Origin: Oscillospiraceae bacterium
GTDB taxonomy: Bacteria > Bacillota > Clostridia > Oscillospirales > Oscillospiraceae
Direction of reading: 5' to 3'
Assembly (NCBI GenBank): GCA_020025655.1
Contig: JAHHRR010000042.1
Span: 1-15,591 of the forward strand
DNA: 15,591 bases
Positions 5,959 to 14,309 of the stretch are shown piece after piece. The translations under genes were made by a program, and so were the position numbers. Within the stretch, counting starts at the first letter, position 1. Every line of letters starts with the position of its first letter. The notes beneath the pieces are model-generated. The model did no database searches and was not told the origin of the DNA. It saw only the letters and a program-made list of their open reading frames with translations.

Positions 5959-7272
5959 ATGGCTGAAGATATTCATAAAATAGACGAGGTATTCCGTATG
6001 CAGGATGAAAATTCCAATAAAACCGGACATATAAAGCCGGATGCTTTGAATAACTTTGATAATTCAAAGAAAAAGGGCAGAAAAGAAAAGAAGACTGAAA
6101 ACAAAGCTGCCGGAAAGCCTGAGAAAGAAAGTAAAAAGAAAGATAAAAACATACAAATTAACCCCCACCGCCGCACAGGCTGCATAGGCGGTATAATGTA
6201 TTTTGTTTTTATTATATGTGTAAGCGTTGTGCTTGCCTGCGTTGCATGGATGGCAGCAAGTGATGCGCTGGCACTCAATAAGCCCAAGTTTGAGGCAACA
6301 GTTACCCTGCCGCCGGAGATATTCAAGTCTGAGACCGTAGATACTTTCGACGAAGACGGTAATAAAACCGGCACAAAGCGTGTAAGCGTTGCAGATATGG
6401 ACTATGTTACAGATCAGCTTAAAGAGGCCGGACTTATTGAATACAAATGGCTCTTTAATTTCTTCAGCGACATTTCCCATGCTGATAAGAAACTCAGCCC
6501 CGGCGAATATGAGCTTAAATCCACTTATGATTACCGCGCACTTATTACTCACATGCGTGCAGGTTCGGATACCGCTCTGACTGTTGACGTTACCATTCCC
6601 GAAGGCTTTACCATGCACCAGATATTCAAGCGTCTGGAGGAAAACAAGGTCTGCTCATATGATGACCTTATGGCGGCTGCAGCAGATTATAATTATAATT
6701 ACAGTTTCCTTGAGGATAAGGAGACCGGAGATTCTTCAAGACTTGAAGGCTTCCTGTTCCCTGAAACCTATCAGTTCTATGTAGACATGCAGGCATCCAG
6801 TGCAATAAATAAATTCCTTGATGTTTTCTATATGAAGTTTGATGCAAACATGATTAACACCTGCAACAATCTTGGAATGAGCATGGATGATGTTATAACC
6901 ATAGCCTCCATGATAGAAAAAGAAGCCGCAAGCGACGAAGAGAGAGCAACTATTGCTTCTGTTATCTATAACAGACTTAATGCCGGTATGCCTCTCGGTA
7001 TTGATGCTACACTTCTTTACGAGTACCCCGACCATGAGGGTGCACCCACTGCAGAAATGCTTGAAAATGACAGCCCCTATAACAGCCGTATAAATACAGG
7101 ACTGCCTCCCACGCCTATCTGCAACCCGGGCCTTGCTTCTATAAATGCAGCCCTGGCACCTGAGGAAACCAACTACTACTATTACGCTTTGGATACCGAA
7201 ACCGGTACTCACCGCTTCTTCGCAACTGAGGGTGAGCACAGTGCTTTCGTGGCAACACAGAACTATGAATAA
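5959..7272 (+). CDS. mltG: endolytic murein transglycosylase MltG (YceG family)
   Basis: MltG cuts nascent peptidoglycan glycan strands at the outer face of the membrane and sets their length. The product (437 residues from ATG 5959) has a Lys/Glu-rich cytoplasmic N-terminus (about 35-65), one membrane segment (about 78-100) and an extracytoplasmic YceG domain. The catalytic Glu is in ASMIEKEAASDEERATIASV, probably Glu320 by analogy with Glu218 in the E. coli VEKET motif. GIDATLLYEY (347-356), SRINTGLPPTPICNPG (376-391) and the C-terminal HRFFAT (418-423) are also family hallmarks. A TTG at 5941 is in frame, but ATG 5959 has a perfect AGGAGG (5947-5952) at 6-nt spacing. The end overlaps the U32 gene by 8 nt. 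B. subtilis yrrL, its homologue, also heads a cluster containing U32 genes. Confidence 0.95.
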   Translation: MAEDIHKIDEVFRMQDENSNKTGHIKPDALNNFDNSKKKGRKEKKTENKAAGKPEKESKKKDKNIQINPHRRTGCIGGIMYFVFIICVSVVLACVAWMAASDALALNKPKFEATVTLPPEIFKSETVDTFDEDGNKTGTKRVSVADMDYVTDQLKEAGLIEYKWLFNFFSDISHADKKLSPGEYELKSTYDYRALITHMRAGSDTALTVDVTIPEGFTMHQIFKRLEENKVCSYDDLMAAAADYNYNYSFLEDKETGDSSRLEGFLFPETYQFYVDMQASSAINKFLDVFYMKFDANMINTCNNLGMSMDDVITIASMIEKEAASDEERATIASVIYNRLNAGMPLGIDATLLYEYPDHEGAPTAEMLENDSPYNSRINTGLPPTPICNPGLASINAALAPEETNYYYYALDTETGTHRFFATEGEHSAFVATQNYE

Positions 7273-8467
7273 TAAATTTGAACTTTTATCACCAGCCGGA
7301 GATATGGAGCGCCTGCAAATGGCGCTCCGCTACGGCGCAGACGCCGTGTATCTTGCAGGGCGTAAATTTGGAATGAGAGCTGCCGCTGTTAATTTTTCAG
7401 ATGAGCAGCTGAGAAAAGCAGTTATATACGCCCATGAGAGAAACGCAAAGGTGTATGTTACCTGCAATACTCTCCCCAGAGAGGACGAGCTTCACGATCT
7501 GCCGGAATATATGGAATTTCTGCAGGATGCAGGAATTGACGCAATGATAATTGCGGATATAGGGGTTCTGGAGCTTGCAAAGAAGTATGCGCCCAATGTT
7601 AAGCGTCATGTAAGCACTCAGTTCGGCGTTATAAACTCCGCCGCTGCAAATGCTCTTTATAATCTCGGAGCTGATACAGTCGTTCTGGCAAGGGAAACTC
7701 CCCTTGAAGACATTAAGAAGATTCGCAGAAACACACCGGAGGAGCTTCGCCTTGAAGCTTTCGTTCACGGCGCAATGTGCGTTTCATTTTCCGGCCGCTG
7801 CCTGCTTTCAAACTACATGACAGGCCGTGATGCAAACAGAGGACAGTGCGCCCAGCCCTGCCGCTGGAAATATCATCTGGTAGAGGAGAAGCGCCCCGGC
7901 GAGTATTTTGAAATAACCGAGGACGGCGGAACATACATATTAAACTCCCGTGATATGCGCATGATTGAGCATATACCTGAGCTTATGGATGCGGGAATAT
8001 GCAGCTTTAAAATTGAGGGCAGAATGAAATCTGCCTATTATACAGCCCTTGTCACCAATGCCTACCGCCATGCAATAGACGAGGCCATAGCCGGAAAGCC
8101 CTTGGATAAAATCTGGGTAGATGAAACCGAAAAGCTGAGCCACAGACCTTACTGTACCGGTTTTTATTTCGGCGACCCCGGACAGCATTACGCAGAAGCC
8201 AGCTATTTCCAGACAGCAGATGTTGCAGCCGTTGTAAAGAGCTGCGACGAAAGGGGAGACGCAGTTCTCACTCAGCGTAATAAGTTTTCTCAGGGCGACA
8301 GTCTGGAGCTTCTTGTTCCGGAGGGAAGACCTGTTGCATTTACAGCCGCCAATCTCAGAGACAAGGAAGATAAGCCTATTGAAGATACCCGTCATGCAAT
8401 GATGGAGTTTAAAATGACCCTTCCGTGCTATGCCCCTGAGGGCAGCATAGTGAGAAAATGCCGCTGA
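7265..8467 (+). CDS. U32-family protein, probable tRNA hydroxylation factor (TrhP-like)
   Basis: It was classed as peptidase U32 by homology to collagenase-like proteins. Members of this size (YegQ/TrhP, B. subtilis YrrN/YrrO) are now linked to prephenate-dependent hydroxylation of U34 in tRNAs. The 400-residue product begins with FELLSPAGDMERLQMALRYG and has the family signature LEAFVHGAMCVSFSGRCLLS (163-182). Cys172, Cys179, Cys195 and Cys199 are candidate Fe-S ligands, and FKIEGRMKS (248-256) follows. The frame extends 40 codons upstream, but that part would lie wholly inside mltG, and ATG 7265 gives the family's normal N-terminus. The 8-nt overlap with mltG indicates coupling. In Bacillus the cluster also holds the methyltransferase yrrM (trmR); it is absent here. 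Another U32 subfamily role is possible, so I give no symbol. Confidence 0.88.
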   Translation: MNNKFELLSPAGDMERLQMALRYGADAVYLAGRKFGMRAAAVNFSDEQLRKAVIYAHERNAKVYVTCNTLPREDELHDLPEYMEFLQDAGIDAMIIADIGVLELAKKYAPNVKRHVSTQFGVINSAAANALYNLGADTVVLARETPLEDIKKIRRNTPEELRLEAFVHGAMCVSFSGRCLLSNYMTGRDANRGQCAQPCRWKYHLVEEKRPGEYFEITEDGGTYILNSRDMRMIEHIPELMDAGICSFKIEGRMKSAYYTALVTNAYRHAIDEAIAGKPLDKIWVDETEKLSHRPYCTGFYFGDPGQHYAEASYFQTADVAAVVKSCDERGDAVLTQRNKFSQGDSLELLVPEGRPVAFTAANLRDKEDKPIEDTRHAMMEFKMTLPCYAPEGSIVRKCR

Positions 8468-8489
8468 GATATAACGAATTTTTAATTAT

Positions 8490-8530
8490 AAAGCAGTACC
8501 GGGTTATTCCGGTATTGCTTTAATTTTTTC
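8490..8530 (+). terminator. intrinsic terminator after the mltG-U32 operon
   Basis: AAAGCAGTACCGG (8490-8502) pairs with CCGGTATTGCTTT (8509-8521), a 13-bp stem with one G·U and a 6-nt loop, followed by AATTTTTTC. It separates the U32 gene from the alaS promoter. Confidence 0.92.
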
Positions 8531-8606
8531 TGAACTTTACACAAAAATATTGATGTTTTTTGATGCAATTTTTCCATAAATACTGTCTTTAGATTTCCTT
8601 TTCCAC

Positions 8607-8635
8607 TTGACAAAAGACTTTTATGTGAGTAAAAT
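8607..8635 (+). promoter_or_regulatory. strong sigma-A promoter for alaS
   Basis: Perfect -35 TTGACA (8607-8612), 17-nt spacer, and -10 TAAAAT (8630-8635, 5 of 6). Transcription should begin near 8642, just before the T-box leader. Confidence 0.9.
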
Positions 8636-8642
8636 ATAAAAA

Positions 8643-8900
8643 GTGTTAAATAACACCGAAATTTTAATATAACTATTGGCGTTGACGAAAAGAGCCGTTT
8701 ACGGACATTCCAGAGAGAGGTCATTTGCTGCGAGACCTTATGTTCCCATCCGGCAGCCACTTCCGAGCCACTCCGAGAGATCGGAGCGCTGATCCCCGTT
8801 AAGGATTTTCTGAGGCTCTTTATTTTTAAAGAGCAAATCAGGGTGGTACCGCGTATTAACCTTCGCCCCTGTTTAGGGGCGGAGGTATATTTTTTTATTA
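8643..8900 (+). promoter_or_regulatory. T-box leader (tRNA-Ala-sensing riboswitch) of alaS
   Basis: The leader senses uncharged tRNA-Ala and then blocks termination. The T-box core AGGGTGGTACCGCG is at 8840-8853; its TGGT would pair with the tRNA acceptor end ACCA. Stem I is recognisable from AGAGAGG (8714-8720) and a loop GCTG (8727-8730) closed by GGTC/GACC. The likely specifier is GCC (8767-8769) in the context GA-GCC-A, read by an Ala anticodon GGC; this choice is tentative because I did not fold the RNA. A 6-bp hairpin (8771-8786) follows, and stem III is GCTCTTTA/TAAAGAGC (8815-8834). A small hairpin, GTGTT/AACAC (8643-8656), lies at the 5' end. The leader ends in the terminator listed separately. 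Confidence 0.95.
8860..8897 (+). terminator. conditional terminator of the alaS T-box
   Basis: CCTTCGCCCCT (8860-8870) pairs with AGGGGCGGAGG (8875-8885) over 11 bp with one G·U and a GTTT loop, followed by TATATTTTTTT. Its 5' arm would be sequestered by the T-box antiterminator when uncharged tRNA-Ala is bound. Confidence 0.92.
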
Positions 8901-8948
8901 AAAGAAATTACCTGTTACACCCGCAGGCTTAAATTGGAGGAAAAATCA

Positions 8949-11591
8949 ATGGAAAAATTCGGTCTTAACCAACTGCGTGAGATGTTTCTCGGATTCTTTG
9001 AAACCAAGGGACATCTTCGTTTACCCAGCTTCTCACTCATTCCCCAGAATGACGCCAGCCTTCTTCTTATAAACTCCGGTATGGCTCCTATGAAGCCTTA
9101 CTTCAAGGGTGAGCAGGTTCCTCCCCGCACCAGAGTCTGCACCTGCCAGAAGTGCATTCGTACTGGTGATATTGAAAATATAGGTAAGACTTCCCGCCAC
9201 GGCACTTTCTTTGAAATGCTGGGTAACTTCTCCTTCGGTGATTACTTCAAGCATGAAGCCATCGCATGGAGCTGGGAGTTCCTCACTTCTCCCGACTGGG
9301 TTGGTCTTGATCCTGACAGACTTTACCCCTCTATCTACGAAAACGACGATGAAGCCTTTGAAATCTGGAACAAGGAAATCGGTATTCCTGCTGAGCGCAT
9401 CTTCCGTTTCGGCAAGGAAGACAACTTCTGGGAGCACGGCGCAGGTCCCTGCGGCCCCTGCTCTGAAATCTACTACGACAGAGGCGAGAAGTACGGCTGC
9501 GGCAGCCCCGACTGCACTGTGGGCTGTGAGTGCGACAGATACATGGAAGTCTGGAACAACGTATTCTCCCAGTTCGATAACGACGGTAACGGTAACTACA
9601 CTGATCTTATTCAGAAGAACATTGATACTGGTATGGGTCTTGAGCGTCTTGCAGTTGTCTGCCAGGATGTTGACTCCCTCTTCGACGTTGATACCGTTAT
9701 GAACATCACTCACAAGGTCAGCGAGATTACCGGAGCTTACTACGGAAAGACCCATAAGATGGATGTTTCTCTCCGCGTTATTACCGACCATATCAGAAGC
9801 TCTGTCTTTATGATCTGCGACGGCGTTCTGCCTTCAAACGAGGGCAGAGGCTATGTTCTCCGCCGTCTGCTCCGCCGCGCTGCTCGCCACGGTAAACTGC
9901 TGGGCGTTAACGATCCCTTCCTGTACCGTGTTGTTGAGACCGTAATTCAGGAGAACGAGGGACAGTACCCCGACCTTCGTGAGAAGCAGGGTTACATTAC
10001 CAAGGTTATTAAAACCGAGGAAGAAAACTTTGCCCGCACTATTGATGCAGGTATGAAAATATTCTCCGACCTGCTCGCAGAGCACAAAGCAAAAGGCGAG
10101 GCCGTTTTCTCCGGCGCTGATGCATTCAAGCTTTATGATACCTACGGTTTCCCCATTGACCTTACCAAGGAAATGTGCGAAGACGAGGGTATGTCCGTAA
10201 ACGAGGATGAGTTCAAAGCTCTCATGGAAGAGCAGAGAACCAGAGCCAGAAAGGCAAGAGAAGCTCTTGGTGACCTTGGCTGGGCCGGCATTGAGTTCGG
10301 TAAGGAAATGCCCGAAACTCAGTTCCTGGGCTATGAGCAGCAGGAGTGCGAGGGTAAGATTCTTGCAATAGTTGCAGAAGGCGAGCTCCGCGAGGAAGTT
10401 GCATCCGGCACTGAGGCAATTCTTGTTCTTGATAAAACTACCATGTACGCCGAAATGGGCGGTCAGGTAGGAGACAGAGGCGTTATCGTAGGTGACGGCT
10501 TTGAATTCAAGGTAACCAACGTTCAGAAGAACAAGGGCAACAAGTTCATGCACTACGGTGTTGTAACCAGAGGCCAGATTGTCAATGGCGACAGCGTTAA
10601 GGTTTGCTATGACAAGGAGTTCAGAACTGCTGTGGGCAGAGCTCATAGTGCAACCCACCTGCTCCACAGAGCACTGCGTGAGGTTCTGGGTGAGCATGTA
10701 CATCAGGCCGGTTCTCTTGTTGAGCCTGACAGACTCCGTTTTGACTTCACCCACTTTGAGGCAATCAGCCCCGAGCAGCTTGCAAGAATTAACGAGATTG
10801 TAAATGATGCAGTTCTTGCCGGTTACCCCATCGTTACTGAGGTTATGGATATAGAAAGCGCAAAGAACAAGGGCGCAATGGCTCTGTTCGGTGAAAAGTA
10901 CGGCGAAAACGTCAGAGTTGTTGAGATGGGTGACTTCTCCATGGAGCTCTGCGGCGGTACTCATCTGGACAACACTTCCAAGGTCGGCGCATTCAGAATT
11001 AAGTCCGAAAGCTCCGTTGCTTCCGGTGTACGCCGTATTGAAGCAACCGTCGGTAAGCTTTCTCTGGAGAGCATGAACAAGAATCAGGATCTGCTGTTCA
11101 ACATTGCTGCTATTATGAAGACCAATCCCGGCGAGCTTATCTCCAAGGCTGAGCAGCAGGTAAATGAAATTCGCGACCTGAAGAAAGTCATCGAGCAGTA
11201 CAAGGCTAAGGAAACCCTTAACGATGCAAGAAGCTTCCTGATGTCCGCAAAGAACATCGGCTCCCTTAAAGTTGTTACCGCATCCAACTCCGAGTTCACT
11301 CCCGACAGCATGAGAAAGACCGGCGACTTCATGAGAGATAAGGAAGAAAACATTGTTGCTGTTCTGGCTGCTGTATCTGATGAAAAGATTACCTTCTATG
11401 CAACCTGCGGCAAGAATGCTGTTAAGCAGGGCGTAAAGGCCGGAGACATCATTAAGTCTGTTACCGCTGTATGCGGCGGTAAGGGCGGCGGCAAGCCCGA
11501 GAGCGCAATGGGCGGCGCATCCGACGTTCTCAAGCTTGATGACGCTCTTGCAACTGTTGACGATTTCGTAGCAGGTAAGCTTGGTATATAA
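8949..11591 (+). CDS. alaS: alanyl-tRNA synthetase
   Basis: It charges tRNA-Ala and edits mischarged Ser/Gly. The product is 880 residues from ATG 8949, the full class II AlaRS length. It opens with the catalytic core (SFSLIPQNDASLLLINSGMAPMKPYF; RHGTFFEMLGNFSFGDYF; TGMGLERLAVV), continues with the tRNA-recognition domain, then the editing domain with HSATH (His566 and His570) and CGGTH (Cys668 and His672), whose His/Cys residues bind zinc. It ends in the C-Ala domain with the GGKGGGKPESAMGG loop. A TTG at 8934 is in frame but lies over the ribosome binding site; GGAGG (8936-8940) at 8-nt spacing fits the ATG. The HIT gene follows 26 nt later, so both are under T-box control. Nothing is missing or truncated. 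Confidence 0.99.
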   Translation: MEKFGLNQLREMFLGFFETKGHLRLPSFSLIPQNDASLLLINSGMAPMKPYFKGEQVPPRTRVCTCQKCIRTGDIENIGKTSRHGTFFEMLGNFSFGDYFKHEAIAWSWEFLTSPDWVGLDPDRLYPSIYENDDEAFEIWNKEIGIPAERIFRFGKEDNFWEHGAGPCGPCSEIYYDRGEKYGCGSPDCTVGCECDRYMEVWNNVFSQFDNDGNGNYTDLIQKNIDTGMGLERLAVVCQDVDSLFDVDTVMNITHKVSEITGAYYGKTHKMDVSLRVITDHIRSSVFMICDGVLPSNEGRGYVLRRLLRRAARHGKLLGVNDPFLYRVVETVIQENEGQYPDLREKQGYITKVIKTEEENFARTIDAGMKIFSDLLAEHKAKGEAVFSGADAFKLYDTYGFPIDLTKEMCEDEGMSVNEDEFKALMEEQRTRARKAREALGDLGWAGIEFGKEMPETQFLGYEQQECEGKILAIVAEGELREEVASGTEAILVLDKTTMYAEMGGQVGDRGVIVGDGFEFKVTNVQKNKGNKFMHYGVVTRGQIVNGDSVKVCYDKEFRTAVGRAHSATHLLHRALREVLGEHVHQAGSLVEPDRLRFDFTHFEAISPEQLARINEIVNDAVLAGYPIVTEVMDIESAKNKGAMALFGEKYGENVRVVEMGDFSMELCGGTHLDNTSKVGAFRIKSESSVASGVRRIEATVGKLSLESMNKNQDLLFNIAAIMKTNPGELISKAEQQVNEIRDLKKVIEQYKAKETLNDARSFLMSAKNIGSLKVVTASNSEFTPDSMRKTGDFMRDKEENIVAVLAAVSDEKITFYATCGKNAVKQGVKAGDIIKSVTAVCGGKGGGKPESAMGGASDVLKLDDALATVDDFVAGKLGI

Positions 11592-11617
11592 ATTAAATTT
11601 ATAAGGAGGAAAATAAA

Positions 11618-11965
11618 ATGCGTGATAATGACTGTCTGTTCTGTAAGATCATAGCCGGTGACATCCCTTCCGCAAAGGTTTATGAGGATGAATATGTCTT
11701 TGCTTTCAGAGACATTAACCCTCAGGCACCGGTACACATTCTTGTTGTTCCTAAGGAACATATCAAATGCGCCGATGATATAAACGGCGAAAACAGTGCA
11801 TATGTTGCACACTGCTTTGAGGCAATAGCCAAGATTGCCAAGGCGGAGGGACTTAAGGACGGCTACCGTGTAGTAAATAACTGCGGTGAATATGGCGGTC
11901 AGACTGTTATGCACCTCCATTTCCATATTATCGGCGGTACAAAGCTGTCCGAGAAGATTATCTAA
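11618..11965 (+). CDS. HIT-family (HINT-type) nucleotide-binding hydrolase
   Basis: HINT proteins hydrolyse purine nucleoside phosphoramidates and acyl-adenylates. At 115 residues it has the normal size. The N-terminal CLFCKIIAGDIPSAKVYEDE (6-25) and the histidine triad HLHFHII (His99, His101, His103) define the HINT branch; Cys6 and Cys9 form a CxxC pair that some members use for zinc. A strong AAGGAGGA box precedes the ATG. The gap to alaS is only 26 nt and has no terminator, so expression probably follows tRNA-Ala status. That pairing is suggestive because HINT enzymes can hydrolyse aminoacyl-AMP, the intermediate made by synthetases, but a functional link here is an inference. Confidence 0.95.
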   Translation: MRDNDCLFCKIIAGDIPSAKVYEDEYVFAFRDINPQAPVHILVVPKEHIKCADDINGENSAYVAHCFEAIAKIAKAEGLKDGYRVVNNCGEYGGQTVMHLHFHIIGGTKLSEKII

Positions 11966-11976
11966 GCTAATAATTG

Positions 11977-12009
11977 ACAGCCGTCGGGCGTTTACCCGGC
12001 GGCTGTTTT
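11977..12009 (+). terminator. intrinsic terminator between the HIT gene and comEC
   Basis: ACAGCCGTCGGG (11977-11988) pairs with CCCGGCGGCTGT (11995-12006), a 12-bp stem with one G·U, then a short T-run. It ends only about 24 nt before comEC, and no promoter fits between them, so comEC may rely on read-through or on a promoter further upstream. Confidence 0.82.
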
Positions 12010-12032
12010 AAACCATGTGAAGGTGAGCGATA

Positions 12033-14309
12033 ATGCGTAAACTCGCCATAGCGGCGCTGTCTTTTTCAGCTGCAATTTTTGCTGCGTGTTATATAATACC
12101 GGCAAAAGCTCTGCCTTTTCTCTCGCTTTTATTTATTGCAGCAGGTATTTTCCTGATTTCAAAAAGGAGAAAATGGCTGAGAGCCTTTATTATCTCAGCT
12201 TTTGCCCTGAGTATAGGTCTTGGCTGGTTTTATATAAAATACAACAGAACAGTTGAGATTGCCCATGGCCTTGAAGGGCAGACCATGGAAATTTCAGGCA
12301 GACTTCAGGATTATCCATACAAAGGGGACAACTATATTCTTTTACAGATACGCATAGAAGATGAAACTATACCGTCTTTAAAAGCTACGGTATTTGTGGG
12401 CGGTAAAAAAGAGATTAACGCTGAGCCCGGAGATACAGTAAGTTTTGAAGCAAAACTTAAATCTACTGATGTTCAGTACGGTGAGCGAAGTTTTCGCAGA
12501 GTAGCAGACGGAATATTTATAAATGCCTCTGTAAAATCTGATATTGAAGTTTCCGATAATGGTTTCAGTCTGTCTGCTATCCCGGTAAAAGTAAACCATT
12601 ATATTGCTGAGCTGACAGAGAAAATTTTCCCTCCTGATGCAGCACCCTTTATGAAATCCCTTATGTTAGGAGATAAAGCAGATTTTAATAAAGATTTAGG
12701 CCTTAAAACTGCTATGAGTCATGCAGGCCTCATGCATATAGTTGCAATTTCCGGTATGCACATAGCCTATCTTGTGGGGTTTATAAAGCTTTTATTGGGA
12801 AATGCCCGCAAAAGCTCAATCCTTTGTATTTTTATTGTCTGGTTCTTTGTGCTGGTAACCGGTGCGCGGCCATCAGCACTGAGGGCAGGTATAATGCAGA
12901 CACTTTTACTTATGGCGCCGATTGTAAACAGGGAAAATGATCCGGTTACAACTCTGTCTACTGCGCTGGCGCTTATTCTGCTTATGAACCCGTATGCAGC
13001 GTCCAGTATTGGTTTACAGCTTTCTTTTGCATCCATGGCAGGATTGTACTGCTTTGCAGGGAAAATAAATGATTTTATTTTGGATAAGGTCAAAAATGAG
13101 AAAGCAAAGAAGTATCTGGCGGCACCGGTTGCATCTTTTTCATCCTCTTTGTCTGTTGCGGTTTATACCTTGCCTTTGACAGCGATTCATTTCGGTTATA
13201 TTTCCTTATATTCGGTGCTTAGTAATATACTTGTATTCTGGGCTGTATCCCTGTGTTTCTGCGGCGGCGCTGTAATTTGTGTTATAGGCGCTCTGTGGCA
13301 GACTCCGGCTATACTTATGGCTAAAGTACTTTCTGTCATTGTCCGTTATATCATTTTTGTAGCCCGGTTTGTATCCTCACTTCCTTTATCTGCCGTATAT
13401 ATGGATAACTCATACGGAGTAATATGGCTGATTTTAAGCTACATTCTTTTTATAACGGCATTTCTGTGCAAAGTAAAACCTTGGTTTAAAATAATTATCC
13501 CTGTTTCCTTGTCAGCACTTATTCTTTGCCTTTCCTATAACGTTACTAAGGCTGTATATTCAAACTGCGACGGTGTAATCACTGTTCACGATATAGGGCA
13601 GGGTCAATGCATTTCTCTTATAAGTGGTGATAAAACAGTTCTTTATGACTGCGGAGGTATGGCGAATATAAGAAATGCGGGAGAAACGGCTGCTGCATAT
13701 CTTAAAGGCCGTGGCAGAAATGATATAGATTATCTTATAATCAGTCATGTGCAGAAGGACCATGCAAACGGTGTTACAAGGCTAATGGAGCTTTGTGACG
13801 TGGATAAGATAATAGTTCCGGTGTTTGACTATGAAGATAACCATTATTATGAGGAAATATCTGATAGTGCAGAGCGCCACGGAACGGAAATTATATTTTT
13901 GACAGAAAACAGAAATATAGAATATGATGGATTAAATATCCACCTTTATAAAGCCCCGCCCAGCTCTGATATAAACGAAAGCAGCATTAAAATTCTGGCT
14001 TCTTTCGGGAAATATGATATGCTTGCTACCGGCGATGCTTCAAAAAGCACGGAAAGAAAGTTTCTTAAGCAATATGAGATTAAAGACACAGAATTGCTCA
14101 TTGCAGGACACCACGGCTCAAAATATTCAAGCTGTCCCGAACTACTGGAAAGCATTGGTGCTGATACTGCTATAATCAGCTGCGGCTGGAACAGCTTCGG
14201 TCATCCAAGCGAGGAAACACTTGAAGCTCTGGAGGAATACGGGTATAATGTATTCAGAACAGATTTAGACGGCAGAGTAGAGATCAGAATAGGAAAAGAC
14301 TATGGCTAA
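12033..14309 (+). CDS. comEC: ComEC/Rec2-family DNA uptake channel protein
   Basis: ComEC carries single-stranded DNA across the membrane during transformation. The 758-residue product has the standard architecture: N-terminal membrane segments and a soluble OB-like region (about 75-175), the Competence domain with its multiple membrane helices (about 200-500, including GLMHIVAISGMHIAYL), and a C-terminal metallo-beta-lactamase domain (about 515-755) with VHDIGQGQCISL, LYDCGG, LATGDAS, AGHHGSKYSS and FGHPS. The metal motif, usually HxDxDH or HxHxDH, reads His572-Val-Gln574-Lys-Asp576-His577, so one acidic/His ligand is a Gln. The channel may work without an active nuclease domain. GAAGGTGA precedes the ATG. 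The stop overlaps holA by 8 nt, the usual Firmicute order. No other competence gene is in the window. Confidence 0.94.
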   Translation: MRKLAIAALSFSAAIFAACYIIPAKALPFLSLLFIAAGIFLISKRRKWLRAFIISAFALSIGLGWFYIKYNRTVEIAHGLEGQTMEISGRLQDYPYKGDNYILLQIRIEDETIPSLKATVFVGGKKEINAEPGDTVSFEAKLKSTDVQYGERSFRRVADGIFINASVKSDIEVSDNGFSLSAIPVKVNHYIAELTEKIFPPDAAPFMKSLMLGDKADFNKDLGLKTAMSHAGLMHIVAISGMHIAYLVGFIKLLLGNARKSSILCIFIVWFFVLVTGARPSALRAGIMQTLLLMAPIVNRENDPVTTLSTALALILLMNPYAASSIGLQLSFASMAGLYCFAGKINDFILDKVKNEKAKKYLAAPVASFSSSLSVAVYTLPLTAIHFGYISLYSVLSNILVFWAVSLCFCGGAVICVIGALWQTPAILMAKVLSVIVRYIIFVARFVSSLPLSAVYMDNSYGVIWLILSYILFITAFLCKVKPWFKIIIPVSLSALILCLSYNVTKAVYSNCDGVITVHDIGQGQCISLISGDKTVLYDCGGMANIRNAGETAAAYLKGRGRNDIDYLIISHVQKDHANGVTRLMELCDVDKIIVPVFDYEDNHYYEEISDSAERHGTEIIFLTENRNIEYDGLNIHLYKAPPSSDINESSIKILASFGKYDMLATGDASKSTERKFLKQYEIKDTELLIAGHHGSKYSSCPELLESIGADTAIISCGWNSFGHPSEETLEALEEYGYNVFRTDLDGRVEIRIGKDYG

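Noticed and set aside
6061..6160. A-rich low-complexity stretch near the mltG start
   Set aside because: It encodes the Lys/Glu-rich cytoplasmic tail usual in many Gram-positive MltG proteins, not a frameshift or a separate element.
7145..7264. 40-codon N-terminal extension of the U32 gene
   Set aside because: It lies within the conserved mltG C-terminus in another frame, and the family N-terminus begins at the ATG at 7265.
8482..8760. 92-codon open frame on the minus strand across the alaS leader
   Set aside because: It covers the terminator, the alaS promoter and stem I of the T-box, which explain the sequence on the + strand.
8934..8948. TTG start for alaS five codons upstream
   Set aside because: It overlaps the GGAGG ribosome binding site; the ATG at 8949 is correctly spaced.
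9834..10964. 376-codon open frame on the minus strand inside alaS
   Set aside because: It lies wholly antisense to a conserved synthetase, matches no family I recognise, and has no separate promoter or ribosome binding site that I can see. The strong codon bias of alaS explains the lack of stops.
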